Assembly (NCBI GenBank): GCA_036971615.1
Contig: JAYKKR010000046.1
Location: forward strand, 179,295 to 243,294
DNA from: Amyloporia xantha
Taxonomy: Eukaryota; Basidiomycota; Agaricomycetes; Polyporales; Adustoporiaceae
DNA length: 64,000 nucleotides
Direction: 5' to 3'
The translations under genes and the position numbers were made by a program. Below the pieces are notes generated by a model, which was not told the DNA's origin, did no database searches, and worked only from the letters and a program-made list of their open reading frames with translations. Shown here one piece after another: positions 20,263 to 31,109 of this stretch (position 1 is its first letter; the number at the start of each line of letters is the position of its first letter).

Positions 20263-22251
20263 CTATATGAAAGGAAGTGTCAGCGCTCGTCATACGAAGC
20301 TAAAGAATGGAGTGTTGTTCAAGGAGAAAGTGAGACAAGATGATAAATTAGGAGAACCAGATTCGGAACGAAAGTCTTGTATGTGACAGCAGGGACGGTG
20401 ATGGAACACATGTGATCGCAGCGAGAGAAGTCGAAGTAGCGTGTGGGCAGTTGGCGTCGTGCAGGGGCTTGCGGGAGAGGACGATGTACTGTTGCATCGG
20501 ACTAATGCGAAGCCAATTCTTGCCGCTGTTCCTACTCGAGGGGCTGCCTGCATAGAATCTGTCCAATGTCGGCTGAGGAGAGCAGTATCGAAATCCGACC
20601 AGCGTGTCATTCCGCAATCGGTCGTTTCGGTCATTAGCCACCTGACATCCAAGGATGTCTTCAGGTTTCGGAGGTCGAGAGCGTCCTGTGCATCGGGCCA
20701 CGGCGACGCATGGCCACCGCTCATGCATACTATCAAGGCCGCCGCCGCTCACTGCTCGCGCCACTCATAGCGAGGATGCGGCGGACCCACGCCTTCTCGT
20801 AATGGGCCTTGATACTGCCTTCCTCCGGTATACTCGCCCTGTCGTGCTCTAATAAGTATACCCGCTGAATCCCAGGAACTCCGCGCAGGCTGATCGAATT
20901 CAACATAGTGTTCTCCAGCTGGTGCAGGAAAATGTCTTCCTCTGCGGTGTCCATACCGTCCTCGTCCTTGTCAGTGCCACCTAGGACGCGACAGCGAATG
21001 ATGAGCTTTTCGGAGTTATCTTCGCTCCAGATGACGAATAGGTCAGTTTTGAAACTTTCCGCGATCCGTCCGGCGACATAAGACATGGTCAATTTGCGAT
21101 CAATCATCTTCGCGCGATCCAACTCCAGCCGCGGTAACCAGGGAGATTGCAGATGGAGCTTTGTTCCACTTCTTCATCAGGGATGGCAAAGAATGATTCC
21201 ACGAAGACGCTGTCCTCCTCGATGATAGTAGAACTGGGGTCAGGAGCGTACCATATCTCGACGGCGGCAGTGACTGTGCGAAGCGATGTATAAGCCAATT
21301 CTTGTTGTACGCCATTCGCGAGAATCTGATCCTTGGCGATTTCGGGTTCGAGATATACTGAAAGCGAAGGCATTTTGAGGTTTGTTGCCACATGATGATT
21401 TCCTTCAGGCGAGGGACACCCAAGGTAATGTTCTTGCTGGAGACACCTGCGTAGTGGAACGTGTTCAAGGTCATCTGCGTAGCTGGCTCTCCAATCAACT
21501 GCGCCGCCAATGTCCCACACATCTCACCGGGATGTGCGAGAGACTGATTGAATTTTGCCTCGATCTCTCCCAATACCCATTCAACCGCCTCCCGGTTAAG
21601 ATGGAATTTCTCCAACACCTGCTGAGCAGCAAAGGTGGCCCGCAAATGTATACGGAACTTCAAAGTGGCATTGTTCTGAGTCTCGTTGCTAAAGGACGTG
21701 TCGCTCGCCACGAACGACGACCGGCCGGTTTGCTAGATCACGGACAGAGTCGATAATATAGGCAGGGTCGAGATCGCTTGGCTTTCGTCTGTCGATATGG
21801 AAATGTTGAATAGCATTTTGAACAATCCGCTGTAGGTTGACCGGAAGATGGTGTGGAATACTAGGATCCTGGCGACGGAAGACAAACTCGCGCAGTAATC
21901 GTCTGTCCTCGACGAGTTGTAGATATTCCTCGTCCAGCTTTGCCTGAAGTTCTAAGGAACTGTTGTCTAAACCAACTTGAAGGACCCCAGGGAGGAAGCC
22001 ACCAGACAGGTCGGTAACGTCCACTCGATAGTTATGTTCAAATTCCCGATTGTTCAAAGCGAATGTTTCTATATTCTAGCGCTCGATGAGCGCTCCGGTT
22101 GCATGTTCAGGGAATGAACCTCACCATGGACAGGACATTCTGCAGAGGTCGTGCTACCGAGGTGCGCGATTGAAACTTGACATTGGTCTTCATCCGCGCA
22201 CAGGATACCAAAGACAAATACAAAAGAAAGGGCTGCGAGACGGGTACTTAC
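20263..22251 (-). other. Oversized transposase intron containing host-gene sequence
   Basis: The donor GTAAGT follows the codons for GIVGDIV at 22252. The acceptor CATATAG precedes CCATTCACGAACG at 20262, and PFTNDFPRADIHELL resumes in phase. Other introns of this gene are 50-70 nt; this one is 1,989 nt. The host insert occupies about 20784-22100. The remaining 0.5 kb at 20263-20783 and the short 5' part are not recognised. Confidence 0.8.
20784..22100 (-). pseudogene. Fragment of RNA polymerase II largest subunit (RPB1)
   Basis: RPB1 is the catalytic subunit of Pol II. About 430 residues of its central part are present: [103 protein letters not shown] (bridge/trigger-loop region), [50 protein letters not shown] and NTMLNSISLRGVPGIQRV. 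It ends abruptly after GSIKA-HYEKAWV. A TAG at 22078-22076 replaces the Gln of ERQNIET. Frame breaks occur near 21700, 21392 (AAT reduced to AT in the KEIINVATN codons) and 21165. It lies in sense orientation inside the transposase intron and is not a working subunit gene. Confidence 0.93.
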
Positions 22252-22355
22252 CACAATATCACCGACGATACCATAATCATCCCATAAGACACCGAGTTCG
22301 AGTTCTTCCACCAATATATCTGTGTGAGCACGTGATCTTCGTCCACATTGAGCAC

Positions 22356-22388
22356 CATCTAGGTCAGTACTTCGTGCTGTGCATCTAG
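22356..22388. repeat. 26-bp duplication in transposase coding sequence
   Basis: CATCTAG occurs at 22356-22362 and again at 22382-22388. Removing one 26-bp period rejoins the transposase frame (YLDG-AQCGRRSR). The period is not a multiple of three, so the copy disrupts the gene. Confidence 0.7.
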
Positions 22389-23919
22389 ATAATTGTCGGC
22401 ATGAACAGAGTGAGCGGACAAAGAGTGGTGTAGCGCGCACTTCGGACACCATCCCTGCACAATACAAGCCAGGAGCGCTTGTTCGGGATAATCTGCGATG
22501 TAGGGACCGAGACCATATATGATGCGTCGAAAGTGTCCATCGGCACAGCGGACAATCTCAGGTGTTGTCATCCCAGGCTTCAAGGACTCGGGTATTCTTG
22601 AAAGAGAAGAATGGAATAGTTGTCGGCGAAATTTGCGGAATCGGACATCACCAGCATATTCCCTATCAGCTGTACGGAGTATGAGTCCAGCAAATCGACG
22701 CATGTCATAAAGTGAATGCCTACTCTTTGGAATTGCTAGAAACCCAATCAATGTGAGAGCGTCACGATGAGCACGCCGGACGTTATTATGGGTATTGCCA
22801 ACGCCGAGATACAGCGGGTAGTATTCATTCTGCCCAGTTGCAACTGAGACAGTCGTCTTATCGCTCCCGAGTATCAGCGGAACGAACGCGCATCCGTGAG
22901 TGTTTGGATCACGGGCAATGGTATCCTGTAGAAAAGTTGTAATGAGATGTATATTCACGACATGCCAGTGCTAGACACTGACCCCTTGTCTCCATGCCCA
23001 GTCTCCCGACATGAAGTTCTTCACTTCGCGGTGTTCCAATTCGTCAAAGACGCGGACCGGACAATAGTCTATCTCGCCATCGAAATCTGGGTTTCCGATC
23101 ATTTGCTCCGCTACTAGATGTGGGTCTCGGAAGAAGACGTCGAATTTTGATAGCATCCATGGTGGTACATTGTCTTCGGGAATCTCTCCTTCATACGACA
23201 TCTCGAAACTCTGCCATTTGACATCACCGAGCTTCGTGCTGTCAATAGTGTTGTATAGATCGTTTGTATTTATGAACGGCGGAGCGTCATTGTGTTTCAG
23301 GAGCGATGCTGCCCAGAGCTCCATGATAAAATCCACGTTTGGTGCAGACATCTGCGCCTTCTTGAAAAGGAATTCCGCTGCCTCATATTCGAGACGGTCG
23401 TTGTACGGACTCCAATCGTTTTGCGCAGGTACTGGTCTTGGAGGTGGTGGAGTGTCTGCTGCCAGATAGTTGCCGTCCTTGTCGCAGGGAGTTCCTAGCG
23501 CAGATCTTGTGAGTTTGTGAGTCTCGAATGCACTTACGAACAAGCATACCGTTTATGTACTGATGATACTCAAATCTCACGGGCTCAGCTGATTCCGAGC
23601 TGCTGCCATCCTCATCATCTGAGGCTTCTTCAACGAAGGGTCTATAGCGTCGTCGGTCCGCGCCATTCTGAGAGTCCTCAGAAGGTGGAATGTCTGCGAC
23701 TTGAATCAAGTTAGCGCGAGAAATTCGAAGCTCGGGGCGTCACCATACTCACAAGCTTCAGCATACCCGGGCAAGTATGCAGGCTGGAAGCCGTCCTCAC
23801 TCTCAAAGTGGTTGTCCTGAGGTGGGAACTCATCAGCTAAGCAAACGTCAGTGTCACCGCATCTGTTATAAACGGGACAAATGAACCTTCAATTCCTTGC
23901 ACATCTTCTTCGGCCTCGT

Positions 23920-24150
23920 CGTCTGCGTCTGCATCTTCGTCTGCGTCTTTGTCTTTGTCTTTGTCTTCGTCTTCGTCTGCATCTGCGTCTGCATCTTCGT
24001 CCTTATCCTCATCTCCGTCTACATCTACGTCTGCGCCTGCGCCTGCGTCTGCGTCTGCGTCCTCATCCGAGTACTCATCTGAGTCCCCGTCTCCGCGTCC
24101 GTCTACATCTGCCTGTTCATCTGCGTCTGCCTCTGCATCTGCATCTTCAT
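23920..24150. repeat. TCTGCG/TCTTCG-type microsatellite
   Basis: Hexanucleotide-like repeats of tctgcg, tctgca and tcttcgt, read on the minus strand as D-A-D-E runs within the acidic N-terminal part of the transposase. Confidence 0.85.
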
Positions 24151-24651
24151 CTTCATGACGCCGGTCTTCATCGTCGCGTGAGCTGGTGTCAGACCCAGCA
24201 TTGGAAACCTGCATGTCGTTGTCCATATCAAGGATTTGCTGATCCAAATTCATGTCGCTGGGCACAGCACCAGCATCTACCTCGTCTTGAGAGCGTGCAG
24301 CTTCGTCTTCCATTTCTACATCCCAAAGTCGAGATTGGGCGCGCGAGGTCTGACTGCGAATATCCTCACACACTATTAAGAGATTGAAGGTCAATATGGA
24401 TATATAAACAGACTTTGGGGCTATGATTCGAGACACTTACTCGATTCGCTAGATCCTTCTACATCATCCTCTGCTATGTTCATGACTCTGTCACCCTGCG
24501 GCGGAAGCTCGTTGGCTAGAATTGAATGTTTCGTTCGCGCGTGCTTCGTGCATCCTGACTGGCTTTTGAAGCGTCGGGTGCAGAAAGGGTATGGACAATC
24601 AAACGGACAGTTCTGATCCTTGAGACTTTTGAGAGTAGTAGATTTAGACAT

Positions 24652-24899
24652 AGTACCAGATTACAATGTTCAGTATCATGAGAGTATATCGACTGAGATT
24701 GCAGCGGCCGGCTTGACTCCACACAATTGATCCCAATTATCCTGTATTTGCGCACATTTTAGACGCCGGTTTCTTGCCAGCAACCATCGCAATTCGGACT
24801 TACTCACTGCGCTACGTCTTCTTCAAAACTTCGCATCCATCTCCTTCAAGTTTTCCAGAACCTCGCATCCATCTCGCCCCACTGTCCTGCTGATCAATC
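24652..24899. promoter_or_regulatory. Divergent upstream region of transposase and next gene
   Basis: This gap holds the 5' side of the Plavaka gene (minus) and the upstream region of the gene starting at 24900 (plus). The element boundary must fall in or near it. No defined motif was seen. Confidence 0.35.
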
Positions 24900-27800
24900 A
24901 TGCAGACTCGGTCGAAAAACGCGCAGCAGCACCCTGGCCAGGTTGACTTACCTGCACGTCGGGCCAGCAAAGCTGAGGTGCAAGCAGCCAAAAAGAAGAG
25001 CGCGGAAGCCAAGCAGGCGAAGGTTGATGCAAAGGAACGGGGCATTGACCGTATTGCTGGTGTAGAGAATAAGCTGGCGGCTCGTGATGAGGACAATGAT
25101 CGTCAGCGAGTGCTACGACCTACACGGAAGAGTAAACCCGGTCAGTCTCTAGCGTCTTCCTCGCATTGATATTACGCTCATTGTTCTTGAGCAAGGCCAT
25201 AAAAAGCGTGAAGTGTCGAGATCTGATAGCGATGATGAGCAAGGCGAACATGAGGAAGAGGCAAATCAATCTTCTGACAGTGATAGCGATCTTGTTATAC
25301 TGGCCCCTCCAAAACGACAGCGAAAGGCCGCTCCGCGCAAGTCGCCGCCGATTATACTTGAAGAGACTTCGTCGGGAGATGAGGCTGTCATGAGTCTGAG
25401 GAGACGGTCGAGCAAGGTTTCCCGGAAAGAGGTAGTTGAAGAAGCTGAGGCGCCGCCATCTCCGAAGAAACTATCAAAGAAGGCAGCAAGCAAGAGGAGA
25501 GTTCCTGTCGAAAGCGAAGTCGAGGAAAGTGAATTCGAGATGGTGCAAAGTGATGGCGAGTCGGATGCAGGTGATGTTGAGGCGGATGAAGGTGAGGGCG
25601 ACGAAAGTGAGGGCGACGAAAGTGAGGGCGACGAAAGTGAGGGCGATGAAAGTGAGGAGGATGAAGTCCCCATCCTTGATGCGACAGAGGAAGAGGATCG
25701 CCGAAGAAGAAAACCAAGAAGACCAATGTTTCGACGAGAGACGCAATAGAGGAAGCTCGCAGGCAAGCAAAGGGGAAGGGAAAGGAGGTCGTGAGCAAGG
25801 TGTCGAAGTCGAAGGGCAAGGAGGTCGTGAGCAAGGTGTCAAAGTCGAAGGCGAAAGATCATGATCGTGATACCGATATGGATAAGGCGCCCAAAAATAC
25901 CAAGTCCGTTCTGCTCCTATTTTCTTATCTCCGCACCATCACTGACCATGAATCGTTGCTCCCTGCTATCCCTGGACCAAACCACTCTATACTACCATAC
26001 ACTTAGGACTACGGCACCGAAAAAGAAGGCTGTTACGACCTCTATCAAGGAGTGGTCTACCAATCTCGCTACGGAATGGCAAGCTCCATCTAATAATAGC
26101 GCATCTGCCAGCCATCGAACTGCTTCCTCCTCTACTGCTATCTCAGGCTCACGCGGCACAGGCCCTCCGACTAGCACTGCCTCACAGAATCAAGGATCTT
26201 CTAAAAGCGGCAAGGGATCAGCCTCAAGTTCAAAAAGCGCGCCAAACGCGGGGGGGAATGTACAAGTCAAATTAAGTGACTTCCTCAGCGACAATGAAGA
26301 CGTCGAGCGGTTGGCCGCCTTGTCTAGTCCAGTGAAGGCTGTTGGAGCACGAAATGAAAACATGGTGAGTCGGCGTACTATACATGTACGTCCGGAGCTA
26401 ACGCCATGTTGCCTTCCAGAGGACGATCAAGATGGAAGAGGTAGATTTGACGCCACAACCCAAGCATTCACGATCCACGGCTAACGTATGGTTTTACATA
26501 CATAGGACACTATTATTCTACTGATAATGACTCTATTCTCAGATGGGCGTCAAGATTCATGAGGCCGGTGAGACTAGTGTCACACCGCAGCCAAAACGCA
26601 AGCGGAGTGCAGTTGCGGTGAGCCATTCATCATGGTAGTATATTTTCGCTGACTGATGGAATTTTCAGACTGCATTTGCAGATTACGACGAAGCCGCACC
26701 CCCGAAGAAGGTTCTTGCTAGACCTCGGGCGAAGTCCACCAAAGGTAGTAAGTCGGCTAAGACCACCGATCACTCTGACGGCGAGGACCACGATATGGAT
26801 GCCGCCAATGAAAACCAGTCCGATGTAGGGGGGGGCACGGTAGCCACTGCCAGAGGCCGCAAAGTCTGGACGAATCAGTCACTCCCCCCCCAGGCCCGGG
26901 GAAACATTACTGTTTGGCGTGGTAACTACGTGACAACGGCCACGGAAGATGTAGGTACAATGCAAAATCCCTGGGTCCCGGAGAGTCACCCCAAGTACGT
27001 GAGGAACCTGCAACTTATCTGGATCGCCATCTACGGCAAAACATATCAGCTGTTAACATTCGACGATCCCATCGAGGGTGTGGTGAGTCTACTGCCGCCA
27101 GTATCTACATTGCTCACTCGTTGACAAATGCATATATTTTAAGATGCATCAGCGGCTGTATGAGTGGCGCTCCGGCTTCGGTTCTGCTTCGTTGTCTGTC
27201 CTCGAAAGTCTCTTCAGAGACCTAGGCTACAAGACCAGCAAGACACGCGGAGAGCTTGCTGCTTATCTGCTTCACGGAAAGCGATTCTTATGGGAAGACG
27301 CGAGGGGCGATAACAAAGCGGTAAGCATTCGCAAGTACATCTGTTCTAGCTACCTTCGCATTAACGGACTACTTTAGTTGTGGAAGGGCCTTTTCCGATC
27401 GCCGTTCCTTATCCGCACGGCTGCCTATCATCTGGGCTTTATCTCTGGTAGGTGTGAGAAAGTCGGCGGTCTCTACGAAAAAGGAGAAGCCCGTCCTCCC
27501 ATTGGCGCCATTGCCCTAGCGGCTGCGGCTGTAAGTTTGTTATTTCAAGGTCATGTTCCTACACTCATCACGGTGGGTCGTTTTGCAGTGTGAACGCGCC
27601 CTTGTCCTATGGAAGGATCAAGCAATCGTTTATGAGGATGGAAAGACAAAAATACCGCTGTTGAGAAACCCGAAGACAGGCAAAGAGAGCAACATTGGGA
27701 CAGCCTTCAATGCCGGAAAATACAGCTCGAAAACCCAAGAGTATGCGATTTCCGTTGCGAAGCTCACGCCCAAGCGCCTGGAGAAGGTGGTCGATCTCAT

Positions 27801-27903
27801 GAAGGATTGCTATCGTAGTACAAACGGAAGGGAGGACGAAGCTTGGGAAGCCAGTGACGGGAGCGACGATCGTGCAGAACTCATCGAAGCTGACTCCGAG
27901 TAG
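24900..27903 (+). CDS. Nuclear-type basic/acidic protein with DUF6532-like C-terminal domain
   Basis: Nine exons fit: 24900-25140, 25196-25903, 26007-26364, 26420-26485, 26543-26617, 26669-27082, 27144-27320, 27378-27530 and 27589-27903, all GT-AG. The N-terminal half is low-complexity, with Lys/Arg stretches, SDSDSD, and a four-fold GDESE repeat at about 25593-25655. The folded C-terminal part runs from WTNQSLPPQARGNITVWRGN through LWKGLFRSPFLIRTAAYHLG and AIALAAAACERALVLWKDQA to LEKVVDLMKDCYRS. This order resembles the Agaricomycete DUF6532 family, whose function is unknown. One base is missing in the A-run near 25708 (KTKKTNVSTRDAIEEA needs five A, not four). I judge the gene intact and that gap a read error. 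Confidence 0.7.
25593..25655 (+). repeat. 15-bp tandem repeat, four copies, in coding sequence
   Basis: Unit gagggcgacgaaagt, in frame, encoding EGDES four times. The last copy has a synonymous change (gac to gat). Confidence 0.9.
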
Positions 27904-28339
27904 GTCAGTCGCCTCGTGAGTTTCTTATCTCTTTCTCGCGACCTATATCTCACGTCTACAGCGCAGGCCTTGTCTCGACTCGGTGGTATATACACGTCAT
28001 GGGGCTGCTTCGCAACAGGACCTGTTCGCTAGCGTGATTCAACTCACCGCGCGATTATTCTCCATCGTCGCCTTTGCTTCTCAACAAGCCTTGCATAGGC
28101 CTTATTGTCATGTCTTTCGGACAATGTCTCGTACTCATATTTCATTCATGATGCTGTATTAGATCGATCATCACGCAATCAGTCTCTTGTGATGTTGTGT
28201 CGTCATTTCGTTTGTTTTTACTTACATTTTTCTGCATTGTCTTAGATGCTCTGCACGTCGTTCTGCTGGCAGAACATTCCAAGGTTGTCTTGTGCCTCTT
28301 CTGGCCTTTGCGTGCGCAAAGCTTCTTATTATCATTGAC
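27904..28339. other. Downstream region of the DUF6532-like gene
   Basis: About 440 bases with no gene. AT content rises towards the TCTTA-rich block that follows. Confidence 0.5.
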
Positions 28340-28599
28340 CACTCTTAGACTCGATAAATTGCATGTCTTGATGTATCTTACAATTCTTAATAATTTCTTA
28401 TGACTCTTACGATCCGTCTGCGATCTGTCTGTTTTGTCTTATGACTCTTACGATCCGTCTGTTTTGTCTTATGAAGTCTTTATGACTGCATACTTTGTCT
28501 TAGCTCTATACAAGTAATGCATTTATTTGTATCAAGAACATAAGGGGGCATTTAAGAGATTAAGGTCACTTCAAAGCATGTTCCGGTAACATCAAGGTA
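28340..28599. repeat. TCTTA-rich transposon-like sequence, left part
   Basis: Contains a short tandem repeat of tcttatgactcttacgatcc with gtctg(tttt) at about 28398-28470 and many TCTTA words. It continues after the retrotransposon at 29676 and resembles the subterminal region at 18039-18472, so a non-autonomous Plavaka/CACTA-like element is plausible. Confidence 0.45.
28595..28599. repeat. 5-bp target duplication, left (AGGTA)
   Basis: AGGTA directly precedes the left LTR and recurs directly after the right LTR at 29671-29675. Confidence 0.9.
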
Positions 28600-28835
28600 T
28601 GTTAGAGGGAGTGCTCGGACGCACAGATCACGTGATTTAGGCGCCCATACGTCGTACATACCTGTGGTCTCTGCCTGTATCTTTCCTTAATCCGTGCTAT
28701 GAGTAGCCTTCGGTTAGGTGTCGGTGTATGTGTCGGGTTAGCTGTTTTGGCGCCTACTCTCCCTCCTGAGTTCCTAGGAGTATATCTGCTCTCTGAGCAC
28801 CCCTTTGCGTCTGTGTTTCCTCTATTCGCGCGACA
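28600..28835 (+). repeat. Left LTR
   Basis: Starts TGTTAGAGGGAGTGCTC and ends TTCGCGCGACA. It carries CTATGAGTAG and TATATCTG segments that could serve Pol II initiation, though no promoter is proven. Confidence 0.92.
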
Positions 28836-28853
28836 GGTTATGAGCCCCGCGCT
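28836..28853 (+). promoter_or_regulatory. Primer-binding site matching initiator-tRNA-Met anticodon arm
   Basis: The sequence right after the LTR, ggttatgagccccgcgct, is complementary to the initiator tRNA-Met anticodon stem-loop (GGGCUCAUAACC core). This is the half-tRNA priming used by Ty5 and copia-type elements rather than a 3'-CCA match. Confidence 0.7.
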
Positions 28854-29434
28854 CTCTGGCTTCATCCACCTCGATCTGCGCATGCAACCACATCCATTCT
28901 TCATCTACACTATCTGGGCCTACCAACTCATCTGTCTATCCTTCGATCTGCTCGATCTGCGATGATCTGCCCATCCACTACACCATTCTTCGCCTGCGTC
29001 CTCCCCTCGCTGTCCACACCTCAAGTTTTGTGTTGGCGAATCTTGCCGTTCGAGTCAAGTCTCCGGCCTCGATCTTCTGCGTCATAAGCTGAGTGTAAGC
29101 CTCTAGCTGAGTTGCTGAGAGCATCTCCGGCTTCGTACCGTTGCATCACTGCGCCATGCTTCATCTCTACCTCTGTGAGTTCCCACATGAGCTTGATGGT
29201 GATGGAATGGGTCGGGTGGTCTGTTGGGAGTTGAGAGGACTGTTTGGATTGGGTGGGAGCATTTGTGGAGGAGCATTGAGGTTGTTGGATTGCTGGAAGG
29301 GTTCTGGTCTGGACGGTCATTGGATTCGGTGGGAGCATTTTCTTCTTTGTTGTTTGGAGGATTGTATGTTTTCTTTTCTGTTGGTGGTTGTGAGGATTCC
29401 TTTTTCTGCTTCTGTGCATCCTCACAGGTGGGAG

Positions 29435-29670
29435 TGTTAGAGGGAGTGCTCGGACGCACAGATCACGTGATTTAGGCGCCCATACGTCGTACATACCTGT
29501 GGTCTCTGCCTGTATCTTTCCTTAATCCGTGCTATGAGTAGCCTTCGGTTAGGTGTCGGTGTATGTGTCGGGTTAGCTGTTTTGGCGCCTACTCTCCCTC
29601 CTGAGTTCCTAGGAGTATATCTGCTCTCTGAGCACCCCTTTGCGTCTGTGTTTCCTCTATTCGCGCGACA
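29435..29670 (+). repeat. Right LTR
   Basis: Same 236 bases as the left LTR as far as I can compare. It is followed by AGGTA at 29671-29675. Confidence 0.92.
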
Positions 29671-29675
29671 AGGTA

Positions 29676-30170
29676 TTCAGGGGTGAAAAGTATGCTGGTA
29701 AATATTTAAGAGATGTCAGCCATAATGCAGCAAGGCAGCAAATAAGACATTAAGAATGAGTCTTAGCTGTCTTGTCTGCGGTTGGCCCGATCTTGAATGA
29801 TCATTAAGGACATTCCAAGGACTCAAGAGAATTCTAAGAGTGCAGATCGTTCTTATTTAAGAACACCTCTGTCTTAATTAAGACCGAATCAGATGCCATT
29901 AAGACCGTCTTTCTTACATAGATTTTTCTATTAATTTCCTTATGTTCTGTAATAAGGGAGCTAAGGTTGCCTAAGGAAAAGTTGGGTTTTCCTGATGCAT
30001 GACTCCTGCCGCCAACGGTTGAAGCCATGCTGCACCTCGTGGGCCACACTCAGACTATGAGTATCATAGTAATAAAATTCACTGATATTTCGGTCCTAAT
30101 AGCTACAGTACATACAAACTAGACACATATCACTCCTTAGTTAACCTACTGAGCATATTTTACTGTCTTT
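29676..30170. repeat. TCTTA-rich transposon-like sequence, right part
   Basis: Continues the AT-rich block interrupted by the TRIM, with repeated ataagac, attaag and tcttaa words (about 29735-29930). No coding content. Confidence 0.45.
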
Positions 30171-31109
30171 ACTTTATTCCTTGTCATGCCCTCCCTCACA
30201 GACGAGTGCGAATGCCACGGCGAACACGACATGACGTGACCATGCAAGCGTGGAATGCAAAGACGAAAATATGAACATTTGAATGAGACAACATACCAGC
30301 AGCCTGAGTACGAAATACCGAGACAGATTGTCTCCCTTGCGCCCCACCAAACCATACCGGGGCGCGAATGCGAACGCGATTGCGCGACTCGGAACGTCCG
30401 AACTGAGAGAGAATACTAGAGTAGCGACGGCCCAAGTCTGAGACGCCCAGGCGAAGTGTCTTCCCGCCCCCGCCAGAAATCGTGAACGTTTGCGTGATCC
30501 GAGGGCGAAGAATCGTGAACCCGCGCGAGACTTTGCCTGCGAAATCGTGATTCTCCCCCAGGCGCGAGACGAAAATCGTGAACCGAGCGTGAATTCGGGC
30601 AAAGTCTGTGCGGGCGCTTGACGCCTCGCGCGCGTGAACCGGGCGTGAACAGGCGCCCGGTTCACGATACTTCTCTTGAGACCGGCATTTCCAAGGGTCG
30701 ATCAGTCATGTGAGCGCTCCGAGGTCTTTGAATGCTTCCAGTGTTCCTCGGCCACAAGTCTCTGGATTCTTTTTTTTTAAATTCTACGAATTTTCTACGA
30801 ATTTATACCAAGTCTCTGGATTCGCATACGGCTCCTATCCCTCCTTCTTTTCTGTACTATATTCAAACCCTAATTAATTCGAAAGCATATAACACAGCCC
30901 GTCGTTATATCTATAATTCTCCATCAAGTTCCAGCTCTCGCGCCGTGCCGCCTGTGGCGTGGATCCTGGAGCTGTGATACATTTCAGTGCGTTCATGAGC
31001 TTCTCTGGTTTCAAAGTTCGTCTCAACATTGTTCTTGTGTTTGATCTTTGCAGATGTGATGATATCATTCGTGCCAGGGCCCAGGGAGGTATATACAGTA
31101 TGAACATCT
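30171..31109. other. GC-rich repeat with cgtgaac motifs, then AT-rich gap
   Basis: From about 30470 to 30665 the words atcgtgaac, cgcgcgagac and gggcgaag recur, ending in a perfect hairpin. The overlapping open frames here have no domain. The part at 30690-31109 holds nothing recognisable. Confidence 0.4.
30634..30665. repeat. Perfect 12-bp-stem hairpin (GTGAACCGGGCG), copy 1
   Basis: GTGAACCGGGCG, an 8-nt loop TGAACAGG, then CGCCCGGTTCAC. It is followed by gatacttctcttgagaccg, shared with the copy at 35721. Confidence 0.85.

Larger units (their letters stand above)
18473..24651 (-). pseudogene. Plavaka transposase (GSDKTTVSVATG class), nearly complete
   Basis: The ATG at 24651 opens a C2H2 finger (CPYPFC...HARTKH). 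Then come a long acidic microsatellite-coded region, NDWSPYNDRLEYEAAEFLF, VPPWMLSKFDVFFRDP, MSGDWAWRQG, ILGSDKTTVSVATGQNEYYP, NNVRRAHRDALTLIGFLAIP, RKFRRQLFHSSLSRI, VRCADGHFRRIIYGLGPYIA, LWDDYGIVGDI, the 2-kb intron, PFTNDFPRADIHELLSPDLL, QWTGDDSKALMK, LPRQHSLRHYLL, GAPNGLCSSITEAKHIKAVK, and a C-terminus ending FEILH at 18473. About twelve introns use canonical GT-AG sites. A 26-bp direct duplication bounded by CATCTAG (22356 and 22382) shifts the frame and adds a stop just before LWDDYG. Apart from that the gene looks almost whole, so it decayed recently. Confidence 0.85.
18010..24780 (-). mobile_element. Plavaka-type transposon carrying an RNA polymerase II gene fragment (bounds approximate)
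   Basis: It comprises one transposase gene (18473-24651), a TAAGA-rich 3' side, and a 1,989-bp intron (20263-22251) that contains a piece of RPB1. Ends are inferred from composition and the neighbouring genes; no terminal inverted repeat was confirmed. Confidence 0.65.
28600..29670 (+). mobile_element. TRIM: miniature LTR retrotransposon, 1,071 bp
   Basis: Two 236-bp direct repeats begin TG and end CA, flanked by a 5-bp duplication. The 599-bp interior has a primer-binding site right after the left LTR and a purine-rich tract (acaggtgggag) right before the right LTR, but no gag or pol. That is the full anatomy of a terminal-repeat retrotransposon in miniature, mobilised in trans. The two LTRs look identical by eye, so the insertion is recent. 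It lies within TCTTA-rich sequence. Confidence 0.92.

Noticed and set aside
20784..22100. A working RPB1 gene
   Set aside because: Only about a quarter of the protein is present, with a nonsense codon, frame breaks, and no CTD or active-site NADFDGD region.
29021..29494. Open frames inside the TRIM on the minus strand
   Set aside because: Low-complexity Pro/Gln/Thr readings opposite to the element's transcription, with no gag or pol similarity.
30174..30665. Minus-strand open frame of 163 codons
   Set aside because: It runs through GC-rich repeat sequence ending in a hairpin that recurs elsewhere, with no domain.
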